The notes beneath the pieces are model-generated. The model saw only the letters and a program-made list of their open reading frames with translations, searched no databases and was not told the DNA's origin. Source: Acidocella sp. 20-57-95 (GTDB taxonomy: Bacteria; Pseudomonadota; Alphaproteobacteria; Acetobacterales; Acetobacteraceae). Taken from it: a DNA stretch of 64,000 bases. The DNA lies in assembly GCA_002255575.1 (NCBI GenBank), contig NCAT01000003.1, positions 62,001 through 126,000 of the forward strand, read 5' to 3'. A program made the translations under genes and the position numbers. Shown one piece after another: positions 35,567-44,957 of the stretch. Position 1 is the stretch's first letter, and every line of letters begins with the position of its first letter.

Positions 35567-36795
35567 CTGAGACCACGACAGCCAATGAGATGATGAATTT
35601 TCCTAAGTCCAAGCCACGCGACCGGCGCTTGCAACTGGCCCTGCAATTTGCGCGATTGATGCGCGCGGGTAAGTTAAATTTGGTACTCCCTGATGGCTCG
35701 GTACATCATTTTGAAGGCGTTGAACCGGGGCCGACGGCAACGTTAGAAATTTTAAACCCCAAGATGATTACCAAGCTCGCCTTCGGTGGGTGCCTTGGCT
35801 TTTGTGAGGCTTACCTTGAAGATATGTGGCGCAGCCCGAACGTGACTGATGTGTTGCGACTGGGCACTGCAAACGAACAGGCGTTTGATGCTATGTTGCG
35901 CGGCAAAAAATGGGCGCGGGCAGCCTCCTGGCTAATGCACCGGCTGCGGCCCAACACACGTAAAGGCTCGCGCAAGAATATCGCCGACCATTATGATCTT
36001 GGTAACGACTTCTACGCCGAATGGCTTGATGGTTCGATGACTTATTCAGCAGCTTTGTTTGCCGACGGCAACAATGATTTGCGCACGGCGCAGTTGGAAA
36101 AATACCGCCGCCTATGCCGCTCGATTGATTTGAAGCCCGGCATGACGGTGCTCGAAATTGGTTGTGGCTGGGGCGGTTTCGCGGAAGTGGCAGCATCAGA
36201 ATTTGGCGCAACAGTCACCGGCATCACGCTATCGAAGGAACAGCTCGCTTATGCGCAGGAACGGATGAAGACGGCAGGACTGTCGGACAAGGTAACCTTA
36301 AAGCTTGAGGATTACCGTGACACCAAAGGGCAGTTTGACCGGATTGCGTCGATTGAAATGTTTGAGGCGGTGGGCGAGGAATATTGGCCTGTCTATTTCC
36401 AGACCGTACGCAACCGTTTGGCGCCGGGTGGCAAGGCTGGCATTCAGGTGATTACGCTGGCTGATCGGTTTTTTGCCGATTACCGCAAGACTGCCGACTT
36501 TATTCAGCGCTATGTATTCCCGGGCGGCATGCTGCCCTCGCCGTCTCGGCTGCGTGAGGAAATTGCCAGCGCAGGTCTGCATCTGAACGAAACATTCTGG
36601 TTTGGCCGCGATTACGCCGAAACGCTTAGTCGCTGGCAGGAGCAGTTCCAATCGGTCTGGAGCAAAATAACCAATTTATCCTCGCAATATGACGACCGGT
36701 TCAAGCGGCTTTGGGAATTTTATCTCAGCTATTGTGAGGTTGGGTTCGAGGTTGGTTGGACTGACGTGGGTCAGGTTGTCATCCAACGCGCCTAA
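35563..36795 (+). CDS. cfa: Cyclopropane-fatty-acyl-phospholipid synthase-type methyltransferase
   Basis: 410 residues from the ATG at 35563, which overlaps the DUF1365 stop. KNIADHYDLGNDFYAEWLDGSMTYSAALF near 139-167, the SAM-binding loop VLEIGCGWGGFAEVA near 195-209 and the RIASIEMFEAVGEEYWP segment near 262 identify the CFA family. It methylates double bonds of membrane phospholipid acyl chains. Given the neighbours it may be the UfaM-type methyltransferase of furan-fatty-acid synthesis rather than a plain cyclopropane synthase; the sequence alone does not decide. Confidence 0.9.
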   Translation: MTETTTANEMMNFPKSKPRDRRLQLALQFARLMRAGKLNLVLPDGSVHHFEGVEPGPTATLEILNPKMITKLAFGGCLGFCEAYLEDMWRSPNVTDVLRLGTANEQAFDAMLRGKKWARAASWLMHRLRPNTRKGSRKNIADHYDLGNDFYAEWLDGSMTYSAALFADGNNDLRTAQLEKYRRLCRSIDLKPGMTVLEIGCGWGGFAEVAASEFGATVTGITLSKEQLAYAQERMKTAGLSDKVTLKLEDYRDTKGQFDRIASIEMFEAVGEEYWPVYFQTVRNRLAPGGKAGIQVITLADRFFADYRKTADFIQRYVFPGGMLPSPSRLREEIASAGLHLNETFWFGRDYAETLSRWQEQFQSVWSKITNLSSQYDDRFKRLWEFYLSYCEVGFEVGWTDVGQVVIQRA

Positions 36796-36832
36796 CCTAT
36801 TTCAAGCACGACCAAGGATTTCTGGAGAGCGC

Positions 36833-38185
36833 GTGGTGGACATGAATTCAAAGAACGCGCCGGCCAGACTTCGTTTGCAGACGATCTTAACCTACGCCGC
36901 CCCAGCCATGCCGCTTGGTATGCTGGGGCTGCCATTATTGGTGATTCTGCCTAACTTCTGGGCTGGTCCCATGGGTATGGATCTCGCCACAGTGGGGTTT
37001 GTGTTGACCCTGGTGCGCGTCATGGATGCAGTGTTTGACCCGACGGTGGGGCGGTTATCAGACATGAGCCGCTCGCGCTTTGGCCGCCGCAAGCCGTTTA
37101 TTGCGGTTGCCATTCCAGTCGCAGTGGTCGGCGCCGTGGGTTTGTTCTTCCCGCCAGACCATGCAGGCGCGGTGTGGCTATTTGTGTTTAACGCGCTCGT
37201 CACCTGGGGCTGGACCATGATCTCCCTGCCCTATTGGGCTTGGGGGGCAGAGCTCTCCGATGATTATAAGGAACGCCAACGCATCACCAGCTTCCGCGAA
37301 GGCGGTACCATTATCGGTATTCTTATCTCAGCCATTGCGCCGGTGGTGCTTGGCATCACCGATGCAGCCGGCGAAGCGCATTTGCTGGTGATTTTAACGA
37401 TCACGTTGGCCACGCCATTTATTCTTGCGGCACTCTTGCTGGTGCCAGACCCGCTGCCCACCCAAACGGACAAGCCAGTCGGGCTGGCTACTGCGTTGAA
37501 AGTGGCCGCAGCCAACGTGCCGTTTCGCAAATTAATCATCGCCTGGTTGATCAATGGCCTCGCCAATGGTCTGCCAGCTGTGCTGTTCCTGATGATTTGC
37601 GCGCAGTTTTTGAACGACCCGGGCGCACAGGGGCCTTTATTGCTGGTCTATTTTGCATCCGGTGTCGTCTCAGTGCCGTTTTGGCTGTGGCTCGCGGTTC
37701 ATTTAGGCAAACACCGTGCCTGGATTGTCTCTCTGCTTGTCACGGCTTTTGCATTTTCCTTTGTGCCGTTGGTGCCGCATGTGGGCATCTGGTTTTTTGG
37801 CCTGATCAGTGTGTTTACCGGTTCTGGTTTGGGCGCTGATTTCACCATCCCCCCCGCGATCCAAGCCGATGTGGTGGATTTAGATGAGCTGCGCAGTGGC
37901 GAACGGCGCGCTGGTTTGTTCTTTGCGGCCTCAACCATGGCCCAGAAAGCCGGCAATGCGCTGGCCGTTGGCATTGCGTTTCCCATTCTGCAATTGGTCG
38001 GCTTTACCACTCATGGCGCCAATGGTCCCTTACAAAAGACCGCCCTACTGATCATGTATTGTGGCGTGCCGAGTTTGTTGAAATTAATCTGTGCGCTGAT
38101 CCTGCGTGGCTTTCCGTTGGGTGAACGTGAGCAGCACCGCCTGCGGGCTGAAATTCTTCAGCGCCAGGCCAAAGTGCCGGCATGA
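36833..38185 (+). CDS. MFS_2 (GPH-type) transporter of the CFA cluster
   Basis: 450 residues, about 12 membrane helices. The cytosolic loop DPTVGRLSDMSRSRFGRRKPFI near 62-83 is the MelB/GPH signature. I chose the GTG at 36833, preceded by GGAGAG at a good distance; an ATG at 36842 is also possible. Homologues sit in the same lipid cluster in other proteobacteria, so it may move a lipid precursor or lysolipid rather than a sugar. It overlaps the phosphoesterase gene by 4 bp. Confidence 0.85.
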   Translation: MVDMNSKNAPARLRLQTILTYAAPAMPLGMLGLPLLVILPNFWAGPMGMDLATVGFVLTLVRVMDAVFDPTVGRLSDMSRSRFGRRKPFIAVAIPVAVVGAVGLFFPPDHAGAVWLFVFNALVTWGWTMISLPYWAWGAELSDDYKERQRITSFREGGTIIGILISAIAPVVLGITDAAGEAHLLVILTITLATPFILAALLLVPDPLPTQTDKPVGLATALKVAAANVPFRKLIIAWLINGLANGLPAVLFLMICAQFLNDPGAQGPLLLVYFASGVVSVPFWLWLAVHLGKHRAWIVSLLVTAFAFSFVPLVPHVGIWFFGLISVFTGSGLGADFTIPPAIQADVVDLDELRSGERRAGLFFAASTMAQKAGNALAVGIAFPILQLVGFTTHGANGPLQKTALLIMYCGVPSLLKLICALILRGFPLGEREQHRLRAEILQRQAKVPA

Positions 38186-38862
38186 TCCCGGCTGGGCGGG
38201 GCATCCGAATTGTTGGTGATGTGCATGGCGATTCCAAAGCTTTTTCGATTGCCGCGGACACTGATCTGTTCGTGATCCAGCTTGGCGACCTGGTGGATGA
38301 CGGACCCGACACGCCAGGTGCGCTTGAGATTATGTTTCGTTTGGTTGATGAGCGGCGCGGGCTGTTTCTGCTAGGGAATCACGATTTCAAGCTGGCGCGG
38401 GCTTTGCGCGGTGATCAGGTTTTCAAGCCCGCTTATCTGCACCGCACATTAGACGAATTGTCGCCCGACTTAGCCGCACGCGCACAATATGAAATTATGC
38501 GCGCGCCCGCCTGGGTGAATTATCATGATTTGTTCTTTGTTCACGGTGGGTTTCATCCGGCCATGCTTACACAGGCTCCGCCCCCCTTCCCTGAAGGCCG
38601 TGCGGATGCATTGCTGGCGCGGGCCTTGTACGGGCAGACCACCGGCCGGGTTACCGGCAGCGGCAGACCTGAACGTTTAATTAGTTGGGTGAACCGCGTT
38701 CCCGCGAATGTGACTGTCTATTGCGGGCATGACCGTCGTAGTACCGACCACCGACCCCATATCGTACACGGGGCGCAAGGCGGAACCGTGGTATTTTTGG
38801 ACACTGGTGCTGGCAAGGGCGGTCATCTAAGCTGGATCGATATTCCAACGAATCATATATAA
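38182..38862 (+). CDS. Metallophosphoesterase, Ser/Thr-phosphatase-like
   Basis: 226 residues. The five metallophosphoesterase motifs are present: GDVHGD near 12, LGDLVDDG near 34, LLGNHDF near 62, FVHGGFHP near 118 and YCGHDRR near 180. The fold matches bacterial diadenosine tetraphosphatase/PrpE-like enzymes, but the substrate is unknown. It is inserted between the MFS_2 and DUF3833 genes with tight spacing (4-bp overlap and 10 bp). Confidence 0.85.
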   Translation: MIPAGRGIRIVGDVHGDSKAFSIAADTDLFVIQLGDLVDDGPDTPGALEIMFRLVDERRGLFLLGNHDFKLARALRGDQVFKPAYLHRTLDELSPDLAARAQYEIMRAPAWVNYHDLFFVHGGFHPAMLTQAPPPFPEGRADALLARALYGQTTGRVTGSGRPERLISWVNRVPANVTVYCGHDRRSTDHRPHIVHGAQGGTVVFLDTGAGKGGHLSWIDIPTNHI

Positions 38863-38872
38863 GGATTTTTCA

Positions 38873-39412
38873 ATGCATGGATTTCGTATTGGCGCCGTGG
38901 CCGCCGCAGTTATGGGTTTGAGTGCCTGCACCACGATGCAACCCAAGGATTTCGCCAGCGGTTCGCCCACCATGGCGCTAGATGATTACTTCCCCGGCCA
39001 TTCGGTTGCTTACGGCATATTCGTCGACCGGTTCGGCAATGTCCGCAACCAATTCACCGTGGATTGCAACGGCAGTTGGGACGGCACCACCATGACATTG
39101 CGGGAGCATTTCACGTATGTCGGCGGGGCCAATGGTCAGCCCACCAGCCGGACATGGCATTTCCACAAAACCGGACCCAATACATGGGAAGGCACCGCGG
39201 GCGACGTGATCGGCACAGCGGTTGGCGAGCAGGATGGCAATGCCTTCCACATGACCTACCAAACCATGTTGCATGTGGGCGACAGCACACATACGGTCTC
39301 AGTCAGTGATTGGATGTTCCGCCAAAGCCCGGGTGTGGTTCTCAACCACACCACCATCAGCAAGCTTGGCATCACGTTGGGCGACGTACAAATCGCCTTT
39401 GTACATGGCTGA
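38873..39412 (+). CDS. DUF3833 family lipoprotein
   Basis: 179 residues. The lipobox is GLSAC (Cys19) after a hydrophobic signal. The mature part has LDDYFPGHSVAYGIFVDRFGN and a FHMTYQTML segment, as in DUF3833, an all-beta lipid-binding-like family found with the CFA/DUF1365/MFS_2 cluster. It is probably anchored in the inner or outer membrane facing the periplasm. It is last on its strand and converges on the polyprenyl synthase gene after 6 bp. Confidence 0.86.
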   Translation: MHGFRIGAVAAAVMGLSACTTMQPKDFASGSPTMALDDYFPGHSVAYGIFVDRFGNVRNQFTVDCNGSWDGTTMTLREHFTYVGGANGQPTSRTWHFHKTGPNTWEGTAGDVIGTAVGEQDGNAFHMTYQTMLHVGDSTHTVSVSDWMFRQSPGVVLNHTTISKLGITLGDVQIAFVHG

Positions 39413-39418
39413 GGTTTT

Positions 39419-40462
39419 TTAGGATCGCCGGGCTGTGGTGTAGCGCGCCACGTCCTGCAGGTTCTCCCGGATCGGGGAGAGCGGAAAAATCTCCAGAGCG
39501 GCGCAGGCAGATTCCGCGAATGATTGGGCCCGCGCAATGGTACGGCCGATTGCGTTACGCTGATTGATGATCGCCAGAGCAATGGCAAGGTCATCATCGG
39601 TCTGCTCACCAGCGCCGATTGTGCGTTGCCAAAAAGCCTTGGCGTTTGCATCGGCTTCAGCAATCGCGAGCAACACCGGATACGTTATTTTGCCTTCGCG
39701 AAAATCATCGCCGATGGTTTTGCCAAGCTCATCGACATTGGCACTATAATCGAGCGCGTCATCGACAAGTTGGAACGCCATGCCGAGATCCATCCCAAAA
39801 CGTGCCAAGGCTTCACATTCGGCGGCCGGACGGTTGGCGATCACGGCACCAACCTCGCAAGCGGCGGCAAACAAGGCAGCGGTTTTGCCCCGGATCACAT
39901 CAAAATACTGGTCCTCGGTGGTGGCGATGTCGTTCTGGGTGCTAAGCTGCAACACTTCGCCCTCGGCAATGGTGGCAGCCGCATTGGAGAGGATACGCAG
40001 CACCTCCAATGAGCCGTCAGCCACCATTAGTTGAAAAGCTCGGGCGAACAGGAAATCGCCTACCAGGACCGAAGCCTTATTACCGAATACCGCATTGGCA
40101 CTTGCAAGACCGCGCCGCAGCACACTTTCATCAACCACGTCATCATGCAGAAGCGTCGCCGTATGGATAAATTCCACGCAAGCAGCCAGGCCCACATGAC
40201 GCTCGCCCTGGTAGCCGCAGAGTCGGGCCGAAGCGAGTGTAAGCAAGGGCCGCAGACGCTTGCCGCCGGCAGCAACCAGATGGGCGGCCAGTTGCGGGAT
40301 AAGCGCAACCGGCGAATTCATCCGCGCCACGATGGCTTGGTTGGTCGCCTGCAAATCCGCGTCCAAACTTCCGGTCAGGCGGGCCAGCGCATCCATCGTC
40401 AAAGGTGTCGTACCGTCCAAACTTATATCCCAGCTTGCTATTCGCCCCAGTCTTGCCACCAT
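39419..40462 (-). CDS. ispB: Trans-polyprenyl diphosphate synthase
   Basis: 347 residues. GGKRLRPLLTLASARLCGY near 66-84, the first Asp-rich motif LLHDDVVDESVLRRG near 109-123 and the second QLVDDALDYS near 232 are complete. It extends prenyl diphosphate to the long side chain of ubiquinone; the chain length cannot be told. An internal ATG at 40396 is an alternative start because the first 22 residues are not conserved-looking. It is divergent from the DUF2007 gene. Confidence 0.92.
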   Translation of the reverse strand: MVARLGRIASWDISLDGTTPLTMDALARLTGSLDADLQATNQAIVARMNSPVALIPQLAAHLVAAGGKRLRPLLTLASARLCGYQGERHVGLAACVEFIHTATLLHDDVVDESVLRRGLASANAVFGNKASVLVGDFLFARAFQLMVADGSLEVLRILSNAAATIAEGEVLQLSTQNDIATTEDQYFDVIRGKTAALFAAACEVGAVIANRPAAECEALARFGMDLGMAFQLVDDALDYSANVDELGKTIGDDFREGKITYPVLLAIAEADANAKAFWQRTIGAGEQTDDDLAIALAIINQRNAIGRTIARAQSFAESACAALEIFPLSPIRENLQDVARYTTARRS

Positions 40463-40502
40463 ATCGGTCCGGGCGAAACGGGGTCAAGGCGGAGGTAGGG
40501 AT

Positions 40503-40709
40503 ATGGAAATGGTGATCGCGTCAAACGAACCTGTTCGCTTGAGTTTTTTAATGGCACTGCTGCGCGATGCCGGGCTGGAGCCGGTGCTGTACGATGCCAA
40601 CATGGCAGTGCTGGAAGGTAGCGCCGGGGCGATCCAACGCCGGGTGATGGTGCCCAGCGACCAGGCCAGCCGCGCCCGGCGGGTATTGCAGGAAGCCGGT
40701 GAGCTGTGA
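40503..40709 (+). CDS. DUF2007 family protein
   Basis: 68 residues starting MEMVIASNEPVRLSFLMALL, with VLYDANMAVLEG and a C-terminal RVMVPSDQASRARRVL segment. This is the small ferredoxin-like DUF2007 (putative signal-transducing) fold. GGAGG lies 7 bases before the ATG. It overlaps the TrmN6-like gene by 4 bp; the same pair next to a polyprenyl synthase is common in alphaproteobacteria. Function unknown. Confidence 0.85.
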   Translation: MEMVIASNEPVRLSFLMALLRDAGLEPVLYDANMAVLEGSAGAIQRRVMVPSDQASRARRVLQEAGEL

Positions 40710-41428
40710 GCGACATCACGGAAGGCACATTGCTGGGTGGGAAATTGCGTTACCGGCAGTTTGTGACTGGGCACCGTAGCGGGTTTGAGCCGGTGCTATT
40801 GGCCGCATCGGTGCCGGCACGGTCTGGCGAGCTGGTTTTGGAAGCCGGTACCGGGGCTGGTGCGGCGTTACTATGTTTGGCACAGCGTGTGCCGGGAATT
40901 GGCGGTGTCGGCGTTGAAATCGCTGCGGGGTTGGCCGCATTGGCAAACGAAAATTTTAAAATCAATGGTTTGGATAGGCTTTCGTGCATTACGGCCGATG
41001 CCGCCGCACCGCCGTTCGGGCAGGCGTTTCATCATGTGATGGCAAACCCGCCTTGGTTTGACCCGCATGCAACACCGTCGCCCGATGCGAAGCGGGCGCT
41101 GGCGCATCATCGTATGCCGGGTCTGCTGGCGTCGTGGATTGGAAATTTAAGTAAGTGCCTGCGGGCTGGCGGTACGATGACGCTGATTTTACCCGCAGCG
41201 TCGTTGAGCGAAGCTGCCGCCTGTCTGCGGGCCGCCAAATGCGGCGGTATCACCCTGTTGCCGCTATGGCCACGCGCCGGCCAAGTGGCAAAGCAAGTTA
41301 TTATATCCGGCAAAAAAGCCGGGCACGGTGCGGACCGGCTGCTGCCTGGGCTGGTGCTGCACGACGCGGCCGGGATTACTGCCGCCGCGAATGCCATATT
41401 GCGCGATGGCCGAGCCTTAATGGGTTGA
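40706..41428 (+). CDS. tRNA1(Val) (adenine-N6)-methyltransferase-like protein
   Basis: 240 residues from a GTG overlapping the DUF2007 stop. The start LLGGKLRYRQFVTGHRSGFEPVLLAA is typical of the TrmN6/YfiC family; the SAM site is VLEAGTGAGAALLCLA near 44-59 and the catalytic NPPW is at about 113-116. E. coli TrmN6 methylates A37 of tRNA1(Val). Whether this protein has the same target is inferred from family only. Its 3' end overlaps the converging transporter gene by 12 bp. Confidence 0.85.
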   Translation: MSDITEGTLLGGKLRYRQFVTGHRSGFEPVLLAASVPARSGELVLEAGTGAGAALLCLAQRVPGIGGVGVEIAAGLAALANENFKINGLDRLSCITADAAAPPFGQAFHHVMANPPWFDPHATPSPDAKRALAHHRMPGLLASWIGNLSKCLRAGGTMTLILPAASLSEAAACLRAAKCGGITLLPLWPRAGQVAKQVIISGKKAGHGADRLLPGLVLHDAAGITAAANAILRDGRALMG

Positions 41429-42799
41429 GCGGAGCGACATGTCCCGCATCGCCAGCCCGATGAGCACCGACAATAAGGCAGCACCCGCACAGGCACCGAA
41501 GGCAGCGTGAAACCCATGGGCCAGCAGCATGGTGCCCGCTAAGGTTACGCCAGCTGAGCCGCCGATGGCGCGGAATAGCAGCATACAGCCAGTGGCAATG
41601 CCAACATCAGGCCGGGCGGCGGCGTTCTGAATGGCCACTGTGATGTTCGGCTGCACCAGCCCAATGCCGCCGCCGAGTAGCACCATGTACAATACGCACA
41701 GCGCGACGGGCGTTGTCCGCCCCATGCTGGCCAGCAGCATGAGCGCTAGCAGGCAAGTGGTCAGCGCCACCAAAATGGTCGGCTTGGTGCGGCCTAGCCA
41801 GCGTGCCACATGGCCACCCGCATAGGACATCACGACAAAAGCCAATAGAAATGGCGTGGTGAGTAGCCCGGAAACGGCGGCGCTGGTGCCGCGCTGATAT
41901 TGAAAGAACAAAGGTAACAGAAACGTGCCGCCAAAGGTGCAGAGCGAATTAGTAAAGGACAAAACCAGCCCACCCAGGACGATTTTATCGCCGAATATAT
42001 GCAAAGGCAGCATGGGCGTGGGAGCGCGGGTCTCCTGCCAGATGGTCAGCGCGGTCAGCACCAGGCCGGAAATTGCCAAGCCAGCTGTCAGCGACGAGTC
42101 CCACGCAAAATCGTGCCCGCCGGAAGCGCACAGCACCAGCCAGGCCGTAATGCTCGCCATCAGCAGGGTTGCGCCCAGGTAATCGATTTTCACCGCACCG
42201 GGCGCGTGTGGCGGCAAAACCCTCAGCGCCCGGCCGGCACTGATATAGGCGATGATGCCAAGCGGCAGGTTGATCCAGAAAATCGCCCGCCAGGACAGCA
42301 GATCGGTCAGCGCCCCGCCCGCGATTGGGCCGGCAATGCTGGCGATGCCCCACATACCGCTCATGTATATCTGGTAACGCCCACGCTCACGCGGCGGTAC
42401 CACATCGGCAATCGCCGTCTGCGCGATGGTGATCAGCCCTGCCCCGCCAATCCCCTGGACGGCCCGCAGCAGGATCATTTCCGGCAGATTTTGCGCGAGC
42501 GCACAGCCGAGCGAGGCGACCACGAACACAATAATGGCGGGCTGTAGCAATTGCCGCCGCCCATAGATATCGGAAAGCTTGCCGATCACGGGTGTCGCCG
42601 CCGTGCCGGTGAGCAGATAGGCGGCCACAATCCAGGATAAATGCCCCTGCGCCAGCAAATCGGCACCCATTTTCGGTACTGCCGGCACCACGATGGTCTG
42701 ATCGAGCGCCGAGAGGAGAATGGCCAGCGCCACACCACGGATCACTGGTAAAATCTCCTGATGGGTATAGCTGCGCGTCTGGGTCATAGGGACTGGCAT
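41417..42799 (-). CDS. MFS drug/H+ antiporter, DHA2 (14-helix) type
   Basis: 460 residues from the ATG at 42799. Motif C/A signatures of the DHA2 family are seen: ALDQTIVVPAVPKMGADL near the N-terminus, GKLSDIYGRRQLLQPA near 75-90, GIGGAGLITIAQTAIADVVPPRERGRYQ near 118-145 and GPIAGGALTDLLSWRAIFWINLP near 160-182. It exports toxic organic compounds using the proton gradient. No regulator gene lies beside it. An ATG at 42787 is also possible. Confidence 0.88.
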   Translation of the reverse strand: MPVPMTQTRSYTHQEILPVIRGVALAILLSALDQTIVVPAVPKMGADLLAQGHLSWIVAAYLLTGTAATPVIGKLSDIYGRRQLLQPAIIVFVVASLGCALAQNLPEMILLRAVQGIGGAGLITIAQTAIADVVPPRERGRYQIYMSGMWGIASIAGPIAGGALTDLLSWRAIFWINLPLGIIAYISAGRALRVLPPHAPGAVKIDYLGATLLMASITAWLVLCASGGHDFAWDSSLTAGLAISGLVLTALTIWQETRAPTPMLPLHIFGDKIVLGGLVLSFTNSLCTFGGTFLLPLFFQYQRGTSAAVSGLLTTPFLLAFVVMSYAGGHVARWLGRTKPTILVALTTCLLALMLLASMGRTTPVALCVLYMVLLGGGIGLVQPNITVAIQNAAARPDVGIATGCMLLFRAIGGSAGVTLAGTMLLAHGFHAAFGACAGAALLSVLIGLAMRDMSLRSTH

Positions 42800-42976
42800 A
42801 ACGCGCCTTGCCGGAACCGCAAAACACCGGAGTCGTACCATCTTGTACCCGGTGACGGTCGCACCAAGTAAGAACGGAGTATGAACATCTATGTTGCAGC
42901 GCAATGACGGACCGTTCAGAATCGGGCTGGGAATCGCGCTCTGAAAAAAATCTTAATCCCGGATGTAGTATTCAAT

Positions 42977-42985
42977 TGATATAAT
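42977..42985 (+). promoter_or_regulatory. Extended -10 promoter of nrdA
   Basis: TGATATAAT gives a consensus TATAAT (42980-42985) with the extended TGn element, 48 bases before the nrdA ATG. No good -35 is visible, which is usual with extended -10 promoters. I looked for the two NrdR boxes expected near nrd genes and could not find a convincing pair. Confidence 0.5.
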
Positions 42986-43033
42986 CCACCCAACATGTAG
43001 TGTGTAGCTCCAAATGAATAATCGAGGTCGGCG

Positions 43034-44920
43034 ATGAACATGATTTCCAACACTGAAGCCGCGATGCTGGATGATACCATCCAGATGCCTGGCCGTTTCC
43101 AAGTGCAGGTCGATCGGTCGCGCGATGCGCTGCTGACGGATTTCGGCCGGGCGACTCTGGATGACCGGTATTTGCTGCCAGGCGAAGGCTATCAGGATCT
43201 GTTTGCCCGGGTGGCGTCTTACTATGGCGACAATCAGGGCCACGCCCAGCGCATTTACGACTATATGAGCAAGATGTGGTTCATGCCCTCCACCCCGGTG
43301 CTCTCCAACGGTGGTACGGATCGCGGACTGCCGATCTCCTGCTTCTTGAATGAGACCTCGGATAGTCTGCAGGGCATTGTGGATTTGTGGAATGAGAATG
43401 TCTGGCTGGCCTCAAAAGGCGGCGGCATTGGATCTTACTGGGGCAATCTGCGCTCCATTGGTGAGAAGGTTGGCCAAAATGGCAAAACCTCTGGTGTGGT
43501 GCCGTTCATTCGCGTGATGGACTCACTCACTTTGGCGATTTCACAAGGCTCGCTCCGGCGCGGCTCGGCGGCGGTGTATCTGCCGGTCTGGCATCCTGAG
43601 ATTGAAGAATTTATTGAAATTCGTCGCCCGACCGGCGGCGACCCAAACCGCAAGGCGCTTAACCTGCATCATGGTATTTTGCTCTCTGATGCATTTATGC
43701 GTGCCGTTGAGACCGATTCTGAATGGATGCTGACCTCGCCGAAAGATCGCTCGCATGTGCGCAGCATTTCGGCGCGGGCTTTATGGGTGCGTATTCTTAC
43801 CGCGCGTATTGAAACCGGCGAGCCGTATCTGATCTTCTCTGATCATGTGAATAATGCCCGCCCGGAGCATCACAAATTAGCCGGACTGGAAGTGAAAACC
43901 TCTAACCTGTGCGCTGAGATCACACTGCCGACCGGGATTGATCAGCATGGCAAGCAGCGCACCGCTGTATGCTGCTTATCCTCGCTCAACCTCGAATATT
44001 GGTTCGAGTGGCACAAGAATGAGCAATTCATCGAGGATGCGATGCTGTTCCTCGATAACGTGCTGCAAGACTTCATCGATAAAGCACCGGATTCGATGGA
44101 AAAAGCCAAATATGCCGCGATGCGTGAGCGTTCGGTTGGGCTGGGTGTGATGGGTTTCCACTCCTTCCTGCAAGACCAGAATATCCCGTTTGAAAGTGTG
44201 ATGGCGAAAGTCTGGAACACCAAAATGTTCAAGCATGTGCGCGCCGGTGCCGATGCTGCTTCCAAGAAGCTAGCAGCCGAACGTGGTGCCTGCCCGGATG
44301 CTGCTGAGTACGGTATTGATGAGCGGTTTTCACATAAAATCGCAATCGCGCCGACCGCTTCGATTTCCATCATCACCGGCAACACCTCGCCGGGCATTGA
44401 GCCGATTGCTGCCAATGTGTTTTTGCAAAAAACCTTGTCTGGCAGCTTCTCGGTTCGCAACCGGCCGCTGCAAAAATTGCTCGCGAAATATGGTCGGGAT
44501 GATGAAGATACGTGGTCTTCCATCACCACTACCAAAGGCAGCGTGCAGCATCTGGACTTCCTGACCCAGCATGAGAAGGACGTGTATAAGACCGCGTTCG
44601 AGCTGGACCAGCGTTGGATTATTGAACATGCCGCTGACCGTGCCCCGTATATTTGCCAGAGCCAGTCGATCAATGTGTTCCTGCCGGCGAATGTGAGTAA
44701 GCGCGATTTGCACCAGATCCATTTCCAGGCCTGGAAAAAAGGCGTCAAGTCGCTGTATTATTGCCGTTCGCTGTCCATCCAGCGGGCTGACACGGTTTCG
44801 GAAAAGGCCGTCCGCCCGGATGAGTTTACCGGCATTCCTGTGGCAGCTAATGATGGCGCCGCCCCCTTACCGTTGGCCGCCAAATCCACGGACTATGAAG
44901 AATGCTTGGCCTGCCAGTAG
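43034..44920 (+). CDS. nrdA: Ribonucleoside-diphosphate reductase, alpha subunit
   Basis: 628 residues. It lacks an N-terminal ATP-cone. Catalytic features of class I alpha are seen: MPSTPVLSNGGT near 80, the first active-site Cys in LPISCFLNE near 97, the NLCAEITLPTG loop near 293 holding the Cys radical and Glu, PTASISIITGNTSPGIEPI near 439 and the C-terminal redox pair ECLACQ. It reduces ribonucleotides to deoxyribonucleotides. The beta subunit, usually next in line, is not here; a terminator follows after 40 bp. Confidence 0.95.
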   Translation: MNMISNTEAAMLDDTIQMPGRFQVQVDRSRDALLTDFGRATLDDRYLLPGEGYQDLFARVASYYGDNQGHAQRIYDYMSKMWFMPSTPVLSNGGTDRGLPISCFLNETSDSLQGIVDLWNENVWLASKGGGIGSYWGNLRSIGEKVGQNGKTSGVVPFIRVMDSLTLAISQGSLRRGSAAVYLPVWHPEIEEFIEIRRPTGGDPNRKALNLHHGILLSDAFMRAVETDSEWMLTSPKDRSHVRSISARALWVRILTARIETGEPYLIFSDHVNNARPEHHKLAGLEVKTSNLCAEITLPTGIDQHGKQRTAVCCLSSLNLEYWFEWHKNEQFIEDAMLFLDNVLQDFIDKAPDSMEKAKYAAMRERSVGLGVMGFHSFLQDQNIPFESVMAKVWNTKMFKHVRAGADAASKKLAAERGACPDAAEYGIDERFSHKIAIAPTASISIITGNTSPGIEPIAANVFLQKTLSGSFSVRNRPLQKLLAKYGRDDEDTWSSITTTKGSVQHLDFLTQHEKDVYKTAFELDQRWIIEHAADRAPYICQSQSINVFLPANVSKRDLHQIHFQAWKKGVKSLYYCRSLSIQRADTVSEKAVRPDEFTGIPVAANDGAAPLPLAAKSTDYEECLACQ

Positions 44921-44957
44921 CGTCTCTTCATTTGAACCCGTAAACTTTCTTTCCATG

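Noticed and set aside
42905-43033. NrdR boxes before nrdA
   Set aside because: No pair of 16-bp NrdR-like dyads with proper spacing could be seen; only an extended -10 is supported.
43942-44748. 268-residue minus-strand open frame opposite nrdA
   Set aside because: Cys/Ser-rich shadow of a strongly conserved enzyme gene.
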